Of a stretch of 19,220 nt of DNA, positions 14,222-19,220 are shown one piece after another (position 1 is the stretch's first letter; the number at the start of each line of letters is the position of its first letter). The stretch covers positions 1 through 19,220 of the forward strand of contig CAYTZS010000100.1 of the NCBI GenBank assembly GCA_964442355.1, given 5' to 3'. The notes under the pieces were generated by a model that worked only from the letters and a program-made list of their open reading frames with translations, was not told the origin of the DNA and did no database searches. Source of the stretch: UBA6168 sp964442355 (lineage in GTDB: Bacteria > Bacteroidota > Bacteroidia > Chitinophagales > Saprospiraceae). Both the position numbers and the translations under genes were made by a program.

Positions 14222-16945
14222 TCAAAACTGAAAGTCATAGCTCCCCGACCCTACCCCAGTCAGCACCACATACCCCTGTTCCACCCTACCTGTGAGCCCA
14301 GCTTCTGCCAAGGTTTTGCCACTTTCTCGCATCATCTCGGTGTTCTGAGCAGGCACATAAATCGTGGCGGTCGTGTTTGGCGGCACCTCGACATGCAGCG
14401 TGGAGAAGCCCGGCTCTGTTTTCCAACTTGAAACCAGTTTGCCGTAGGGCGTCAACAATTCTGCTGCTGCCTCGGTCAAGCTCCCACCGATATGCGGTTT
14501 TACCACAATTTTCTTGTAGCCTGGCACTCCTGCCTCCGTGTCGAGGCCAGCCACCGAGCGGTACATCCAGTCACCAATGGCCCCGTAGGCGTAGTGGTTG
14601 AAGGAGTTCATGCTCGGCACTTCGAAGGTGCTGTCGGGCTTGATGCCGTCCCAACGTTCCCAAATCGTGGTGGCGCCCATCGTCACCGGGTAGAGCCAGG
14701 AGGGGTATTTTTCCCGGAGGAAAAGTTCGTAGGCCACATCGTCGTGGCCAAAACGGGTGAGCACATGGCAGAGGTACGGCGTTCCGAGGAAGCCCGTTGT
14801 GAGGTGCGTGCCGTACGCCCTGATGTTGTCCACGAGGCGCTTGGCAGCTTGCTGGCGCAAATTTGGGGGCAACATGTCAAAGTTCAACGCCAGCACGTAG
14901 GCGGTTTGCGTGGCCGAAACGAGGGCCCCGTTCGGTGTCACGTACTCTCTATTGAAAGCTGTTTTGATGCGTTCGAGCAAGGCGCTGTACTTGGCGTGGT
15001 CGTCTTTTTTGCCCAAAACGTTTGCTGTGTTCACGAGCAACTGGGTACTGTGCGCCCAAAAGCACTGCTGTATCAGTGGTTTGTAGGTCACAGCTGAGTT
15101 GCCGCCATTGTCGTCGTTTTCGGAGAAAAATAGCCAGTCGCCGAAGTGAAAGCCCGTGTTCCAGAGGTCGTCCTTGCTGTTGGTGGTCATGTAATCCACC
15201 CAAGCTTTCATGCTGGCGTACTGGTTTTCGAGCACCCGTCGGTCGCCGTACGCTGTGTAGATGTCCCACGGCAGAATGGTGGCAGCGTCGGCCCAACCCG
15301 TTGCACCGCAAGCGTTTTCGCCCAAAACATTTGGAATGACGAAAGGCACGCTGCCATCGGCCCGTTGGTCGAGCGCCACATCTTTGAGCCATTTAACAAA
15401 GAAGCCTTGCACATCGTGGTTGAAAGTGGCAGTTCTGCCGAAGGCTTGTGCATCGCCCGTCCAGCCGAGGCGCTCGTCACGTTGGGGGCAGTCGGTTGGC
15501 ACATCGAGGAAGTTGCCCCGCTGGCCCCACTGGATATTGTGCTGCAATTGATTGACAAGCGGGTTCGAGCAGGTGAAATTGCCCGTTTTTGGCATATCGG
15601 AGTAAAGCGCAACAGCCGTGAAATTGGCAGCGGTGAACTCACCGGGAAAGTCCACCACCTGCACGTACCGGAATCCCTGAAAGGTAAAATGCGGCTCGAA
15701 AAACTCCGCTTGCCCTGTGCCCTCCAAGATGTAGGTACATTTTTGCTTGGCAGCTCGGAGGTTGTCGGTGTAGAAATTGCCTGCCTTGTCGAGCACTTCG
15801 GCATGGAGCAAAGTAACCTTGTTGCCAGCTTGTCCAGTCACCCTGACCTCCACCCAGCCCACGAGGTTTTGTCCAAAATCAATCACTTTTTCGCCTTTGG
15901 GTGTGGTAAAAATGCGCTGGGGAACGAAGCGTTCTTGCTTTCGGATTGGCTCGTTGTAGGTCGCCACTATTTTTGCCTTGCCTGCTTCTTTTACCGCCAC
16001 AGGCTGCCAGCCTTTTGCTTTGTAATCAGGTGTGCTCCAATCGGGTTTATTCAACCGGGCGTCAATCGTTTCGCCGTGGTAAATTTCTGAATCGGTGATA
16101 CTCCCCGTCGAGACCTGCCAAGTTTCGTCGGAGACGATAAGTTCGTGACTGCCGTCGGCGTATTCGATGTCAAGTTGAAAAAGCAAGGCAAGCTCCTTGC
16201 CGTAGGTCTCTCGGCGGTTGCCCCAGGCGAGGTAACTCCGGTACCAGCCACTGCCAAGCGTGACCCCCACGGCGTTGTCGCCAGACTCCAACATTTCGGT
16301 GACGTCGTATGCTTGGTACTGGATGCGGTGCTGGTAGGCCGTCCAACCAGGTGTAAGATAGGCATCGCCAACTCGTTTGCCATTGATTTGTGCCTCATAA
16401 AGGCCACGAGCTGTGATGTAGGCAGTGGCCATTTTTACCCTGCGCTTGGGAGAAAACTCCTTGCGGAACATGGGGCTTGGCCAGTTCAATGAGTCTTCCC
16501 GAGTGGCAAGTCCAATCCATTTTGCCTGCCAATTGGCGGCGTCCATCAAGCCAGTTTGCCAGAAAGTGACCTCGCTCCAAAGCGACACTTGCCCGGCGCT
16601 GTCCCAAACCCTGACTTGCCAAAAATAGCGGGTGCTTGGGTGGAGCGCAGGGCCACCATAGGCAACCCAAACCGAGGCATCAGACTTAACCCGGCCCGAT
16701 GACCAAAGCAGGTTTTTACCCTTGGCCAAGGCTTGGGCATCAGTGCTCACCCGAATTTCGTAGTTGGATTGCATGACATTTCGCCTTCCTCCAGCGTCAA
16801 TCAACCAGCCAAATCGGGGCTGAACCTCGTCCAACCCGATGGGGTTTCGGCGGTTTTCGACGGTGGGGTGATTGATGGTAAGCTGGCAAAAGGCACTCGT
16901 GGCCAAAATGGCAAGACACAAGCATGTGAGTATTTGTTTTTTCAT
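14222..16945 (-). CDS. Alpha-L-rhamnosidase, GH78
   Basis: Exported inverting glycoside hydrolase removing terminal alpha-L-rhamnose from plant or bacterial glycans. The ATG at 16945 starts the signal peptide MKKQILTCLCLAILATSAFCQ; 13 upstream in-frame residues are unlikely to be translated. The 907-residue product has the full GH78 order: N-terminal fibronectin-like domain (about 22-140; PRFGWLI, RYFWQVRVWDSAGQ), the Bac_rhamnosid_N module (about 150-330; ITARGLYEAQINGKRVGD, TLGSGWYRS), a beta domain (about 335-445), the (alpha/alpha)6 catalytic barrel (about 450-800) and a C-terminal beta domain. Catalytic acid E491 in DCPQRDERLGWTGD and base E763 in ATTIWERWDG are inferred from characterised GH78 enzymes. 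No susC/susD pair or other glycoside hydrolase lies nearby, so it is not in a visible polysaccharide utilisation locus. Confidence 0.95.
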   Translation of the reverse strand: MKKQILTCLCLAILATSAFCQLTINHPTVENRRNPIGLDEVQPRFGWLIDAGGRRNVMQSNYEIRVSTDAQALAKGKNLLWSSGRVKSDASVWVAYGGPALHPSTRYFWQVRVWDSAGQVSLWSEVTFWQTGLMDAANWQAKWIGLATREDSLNWPSPMFRKEFSPKRRVKMATAYITARGLYEAQINGKRVGDAYLTPGWTAYQHRIQYQAYDVTEMLESGDNAVGVTLGSGWYRSYLAWGNRRETYGKELALLFQLDIEYADGSHELIVSDETWQVSTGSITDSEIYHGETIDARLNKPDWSTPDYKAKGWQPVAVKEAGKAKIVATYNEPIRKQERFVPQRIFTTPKGEKVIDFGQNLVGWVEVRVTGQAGNKVTLLHAEVLDKAGNFYTDNLRAAKQKCTYILEGTGQAEFFEPHFTFQGFRYVQVVDFPGEFTAANFTAVALYSDMPKTGNFTCSNPLVNQLQHNIQWGQRGNFLDVPTDCPQRDERLGWTGDAQAFGRTATFNHDVQGFFVKWLKDVALDQRADGSVPFVIPNVLGENACGATGWADAATILPWDIYTAYGDRRVLENQYASMKAWVDYMTTNSKDDLWNTGFHFGDWLFFSENDDNGGNSAVTYKPLIQQCFWAHSTQLLVNTANVLGKKDDHAKYSALLERIKTAFNREYVTPNGALVSATQTAYVLALNFDMLPPNLRQQAAKRLVDNIRAYGTHLTTGFLGTPYLCHVLTRFGHDDVAYELFLREKYPSWLYPVTMGATTIWERWDGIKPDSTFEVPSMNSFNHYAYGAIGDWMYRSVAGLDTEAGVPGYKKIVVKPHIGGSLTEAAAELLTPYGKLVSSWKTEPGFSTLHVEVPPNTTATIYVPAQNTEMMRESGKTLAEAGLTGRVEQGYVVLTGVGSGSYDFQF

Positions 16946-17117
16946 TTTGTCACTTTTGCGGGCAAGATAATGTGGCGTTGACAAATTACGGAATTTTCGT
17001 CCGCCGGAAATTCGACATGAACTATGGCTTCACTATGAATTGTATTTTTTCAAAAATGTGGGACTCGGTTCAAAAATCAACACGGATATTTTCCAGCCGT
17101 TTCCCAGCTAAAAGTCA

Positions 17118-17125
17118 TAGCTTTG
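17118..17125 (+). promoter_or_regulatory. Candidate -7 element before the FtsB/DivIC-like gene
   Basis: TAGCTTTG fits TAnnTTTG and lies 21 bases before the ATG at 17147. No clear TTG stands at -33. Confidence 0.4.
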
Positions 17126-17146
17126 CAGCGGTAAAACCACTAAGTC

Positions 17147-17461
17147 ATGGCATTGCAAGTACCAAATCCACTTCAAATTATCTGGAGAAAACTGCCTAAA
17201 CCGCTGCGCAACAAGTATTTCTTGTCCATCACGGTTTTTGCGGCGGTGCTTATTTTCTTTGACAAGCATGACCTGTTGACGCAATGGAAGCTGCGGGGTT
17301 CCGTCAAACGCTTGGAACACGACAAGGCTTACTACGAGGACAAAATCCAGCAGGCACGTGTTGACCAAGATAACATCAACAACAACAAAGAACAGTTCGC
17401 TCGTGAGAAATACCACATGCACAAGTCGAACGAGGACGTTTTCATCATCCAAGAAAAATAA
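17147..17461 (+). CDS. FtsB/DivIC-like septum formation protein
   Basis: Small bitopic division protein of 104 residues; family members join FtsL and FtsQ/DivIB in the divisome at the inner membrane. A basic N-terminus (WRKLPKPLRNKY) precedes one membrane helix at about 25-39 (FLSITVFAAVLIFF). A coiled-coil-like stretch follows at about 48-85 (LRGSVKRLEHDKAYYEDKIQQ), and the C-terminal FAREKYHMHKSNEDVFII block is typical of the family, where an AREKY-type motif is followed by a hydrophobic strand. The gene lies 60 bp before sucD on the same strand, with a small hairpin between them, so the two may share a transcript. Confidence 0.85.
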   Translation: MALQVPNPLQIIWRKLPKPLRNKYFLSITVFAAVLIFFDKHDLLTQWKLRGSVKRLEHDKAYYEDKIQQARVDQDNINNNKEQFAREKYHMHKSNEDVFIIQEK

Positions 17462-17471
17462 ACATGAGGGC

Positions 17472-17489
17472 TGAGTTGTCTCCAACTCA
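17472..17489. repeat. Small perfect hairpin between the FtsB/DivIC-like gene and sucD
   Basis: TGAGTTG at 17472-17478 and CAACTCA at 17483-17489 form a 7-bp stem around TCTC. No T run follows, so termination is unlikely. It could modulate the transcript between the two genes, or be a degenerate relative of the heptamer arrays. Confidence 0.5.
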
Positions 17490-17521
17490 ACACTTATCAC
17501 TCGAAATTCATAATTATATTT

Positions 17522-18403
17522 ATGTCTGTTTTAGTAAACAAAAACTCCCGCATCATCGTCCAGGGTTTTACTGGTAAAGAAGGTACCTTCCACGCAACAC
17601 AAATGCTCGAATACGGAACCAACCTCGTTGGCGGCGTGACCCCCGGCAAGGGCGGTACATTGCACCTCGACAAGCCTGTGTTCAATACCGTAGCTGATGC
17701 GGTAACCCAAGCAGGTGCTGATGTTTCCGTGATATTTGTGCCACCACCATTCGCTGCCGACGCCATCATGGAGGCTGCCGAAGCTGGCATCAAAGTTATC
17801 ATCTGCATTACCGAGGGCATCCCCGTGCAGGACATGGTGAAGGTGAAAGCATATCTTGAAGACAGGCCAAGCTGTCGTCTCATTGGGCCAAACTGCCCTG
17901 GGGTTATCACACCTGGTGAAGCAAAATGCGGCATCATGCCAGGGTTCATCCACAACCCAGGCCGTATTGGCATCGTAAGCCGTTCTGGCACATTAACCTA
18001 TGAAGCAGTTGACCAAGTGACCAAAGCTGGCATGGGCCAGTCCACTTGCATCGGCATCGGTGGCGACCCAATTGTGGGCACAACGACCAAAGACGCCGTT
18101 CAACTGCTCATGAACGACCCCGACACGGATGGTATCATCATGATTGGTGAAATCGGTGGTGGAATGGAAGCGGAGGCTGCTCATTACATTAAACAGTACG
18201 GCACCAAGCCTGTCGTTGGCTTCATTGCTGGTCAGACTGCACCAAAAGGCCGCAAGATGGGCCACGCAGGTGCCATCATCGGTGGTGCAGAAGATACTGC
18301 CGAAGCAAAAATGAAAATCATGGAGGAGTGTGGTATCCACGTGGTACACTCGCCTGCTACCATCGGTGAAACGATGCGCAAGGCAATTGCTGGAGAGCTT
18401 TAA
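17522..18403 (+). CDS. sucD: Succinyl-CoA ligase (ADP/GDP-forming), alpha subunit
   Basis: TCA-cycle enzyme interconverting succinyl-CoA and succinate with substrate-level phosphorylation, working with the beta subunit SucC in the cytoplasm. The 293 residues match the family's full length. The CoA-binding Rossmann domain begins SRIIVQGFTGKEGTFH (9-24) and contains GGVTPGKGG (37-45). The conserved IGPNCPGVITPGE (121-133) and GIVSRSGTLTYE (150-161) follow. The phosphorylated His is H248 in GRKMGHAGAIIGG. The start ATG at 17522 follows an AT-rich leader. sucC is not adjacent in the window. A strong terminator follows the stop. Confidence 0.98.
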   Translation: MSVLVNKNSRIIVQGFTGKEGTFHATQMLEYGTNLVGGVTPGKGGTLHLDKPVFNTVADAVTQAGADVSVIFVPPPFAADAIMEAAEAGIKVIICITEGIPVQDMVKVKAYLEDRPSCRLIGPNCPGVITPGEAKCGIMPGFIHNPGRIGIVSRSGTLTYEAVDQVTKAGMGQSTCIGIGGDPIVGTTTKDAVQLLMNDPDTDGIIMIGEIGGGMEAEAAHYIKQYGTKPVVGFIAGQTAPKGRKMGHAGAIIGGAEDTAEAKMKIMEECGIHVVHSPATIGETMRKAIAGEL

Positions 18404-18428
18404 CGCTCCAGATAGCTAGAAAATAAGG

Positions 18429-18463
18429 AGCCTGTTTCGACGATGTTCGAAGCAGGCTTTTTT
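18429..18463 (+). terminator. Intrinsic terminator of sucD
   Basis: AGCCTGTTTCGA at 18429-18440 pairs with TCGAAGCAGGCT at 18447-18458 (12 bp with one wobble pair) around CGATGT, and is followed by a T run through 18463. It starts 25 bases after the sucD stop. Confidence 0.92.
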
Positions 18464-19013
18464 ATTTATGCTAGGTTTCGGATAGGTATCTGTTAATTGC
18501 AACCGCCAGTTTGGGTGGCGTTTGATGGCAACCAATGCAAGTAATTTACAATTTCAATAAATTTTTAAATTCAAACCTTTCTTCATTTGACTGATTTTAA
18601 ATTTGTTAGGCATGTGTATTTTTTTACATCTAAAATTTACCCCCTTCAATCAGATCCCGCCTAAGTGAACGGGCAATGTTTTTGCCTAATGTGTTGTCAA
18701 AGAAAAGAAATAAAGGCTCCATCAAGAAAAGGTCAAAACAATCAAGAAAACTGCTTCCTTCTTTTTCCTATCCAATGTTTCCTAACTTCCGTTGACTCAA
18801 GAAAAAGGCTTTTCGACAATTCCAAGATTGCTTGACAGACCAAGTTGGTCTTCTGAGAATGACTATCGCACAAGGCCAGGCATTTCAAAAAACTAAGATA
18901 ACAAATGCCTGTACGTAGTCGCTAGCACAATTAGAACGAGTTAACCTGTCCGTCGGTCATCCGAGTTTGTCGTCGTATTAAACACTCCAATTCTTTAACT
19001 TAAATCCAATCCC
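18464..19013. other. Long AT-rich intergenic region without a recognised gene
   Basis: No convincing reading frame is present on either strand. Structure seen: an 8-bp inverted repeat (AGGCATTT 18878-18885, AAATGCCT 18903-18910), a 6-bp one (18837-18842 with 18846-18851), three copies of TCAAGAAAA at 18722, 18742 and 18797, and an isolated TAAATTTG at 18598-18605 without a -33 partner. The stretch is visibly richer in A+T than the flanking genes. It may be a long regulatory leader of the next gene or hold a small RNA; neither is shown. Confidence 0.6.
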
Positions 19014-19220
19014 ATGGTGAATCCGGCAGTTACTCCGGCATTCAGGAGGCGACTTTTTGCTTGTTTGTTGGCCTTCTGCACTCTTAGTTTTTATGCATAC
19101 GCACAGCCTACCCCAGTGATTACTGGCCAAGTAGCAGTATGCAAAGGTGACGCATATTATTACGCCACAGCCTATACAGTCGGCCACTCTTGGTCTTGGA
19201 CCATTTCCGCCGGAGGAACG
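19014..19220 (+). CDS. Secreted protein with Ig/PKD-like repeats, N-terminal 69 residues, cut by the window edge
   Basis: ATG 19014 opens a frame that runs to the edge. The first 31 residues form a signal peptide with a basic start (PAFRRRLFACLLAFCTLSFYAYAQ). The mature part begins PTPVITGQVAVCKGDAYYY and continues with WSWTISAGG. This pattern (ITG..xVC.G....Y....W.W...GG) is that of the PKD-like repeats in large Bacteroidota surface proteins that often end in a T9SS or gliding-motility C-terminal domain. No further domain can be read. The 610-bp spacing from sucD and the terminator between them indicate an independent transcription unit. Confidence 0.75.
   Translation, partial: MVNPAVTPAFRRRLFACLLAFCTLSFYAYAQPTPVITGQVAVCKGDAYYYATAYTVGHSWSWTISAGGT

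Noticed and set aside
17108..17146. Minus-strand frame ending VVLPLQSYDF-stop, resembling the rhamnosidase C-terminus VVLTGVGSGSYDFQF; possible remnant of a duplicated GH78 gene
   Set aside because: Only a 12-base identity (AGCTATGACTTT) supports it, which is expected by chance in 19 kb, and the frame upstream is just the antisense of the FtsB/DivIC-like gene.

Overview
The window reads as chromosomal sequence of a Bacteroidota bacterium, most likely from the Saprospiria/Chitinophagia side. Evidence: a C-terminal type IX secretion (T9SS) sorting domain on a secreted metalloprotease, a PorT-like outer-membrane barrel, a Bacteroidota-style TonB, an Ig/PKD-like surface protein at the right edge, several exact TAnnTTTG (-7) promoter elements and a general lack of Shine-Dalgarno sequences. 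It looks like a draft or metagenomic scaffold: there are two 10-N gaps, one beside long G runs and one inside a coding region whose frame does not close with ten bases.

Layout. 1-488 (-): 5' part of lepA (elongation factor 4). 489-819: intergenic, with G runs, a gap and a candidate promoter. 820-2826 (+): CPA2-type cation/proton antiporter. 2886-3926 (+): lipid- or wall-associated protein with two OmpA-like domains. 4059-4754 (+): outer-membrane beta-barrel. 4825-6891 (-): PgpH-like 7TM-HD phosphohydrolase. 7039-7785 (+): DUF5995-like protein. 7794-about 8909 (-): GT4 glycosyltransferase with a damaged or non-standard start. 8962-9873 (-): TonB with two membrane segments. 10002-10227: a cluster of nested palindromes. 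10253-13236 (-): T9SS-exported metzincin protease. 13319-14176 (+): membrane-anchored MepA-like murein endopeptidase. 14222-16945 (-): GH78 alpha-L-rhamnosidase. 17147-17461 (+): FtsB/DivIC-like division protein. 17522-18403 (+): sucD with a clear terminator. 18464-19013: long AT-rich intergenic stretch. 19014 to the edge (+): start of a secreted Ig/PKD-like protein.

The genes are mostly single transcription units in mixed orientation, not one pathway. A loose theme is the cell envelope: OmpA-like protein, OM barrel, TonB, glycosyltransferase, wall endopeptidase, division protein and secreted enzymes. Housekeeping genes (lepA, sucD, PgpH) lie among them. I see no transposase, integrase, CRISPR array, tRNA, rRNA or defence cassette.

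The most unusual sequence is the roughly 226-bp element between tonB and the metalloprotease gene. It has three adjoining near-perfect hairpins (14, 23 and 15 bp arms) enclosed by an outer inverted repeat. Heptanucleotide tandem repeats occur in three intergenic regions, one of them as an inverted array between convergent genes.
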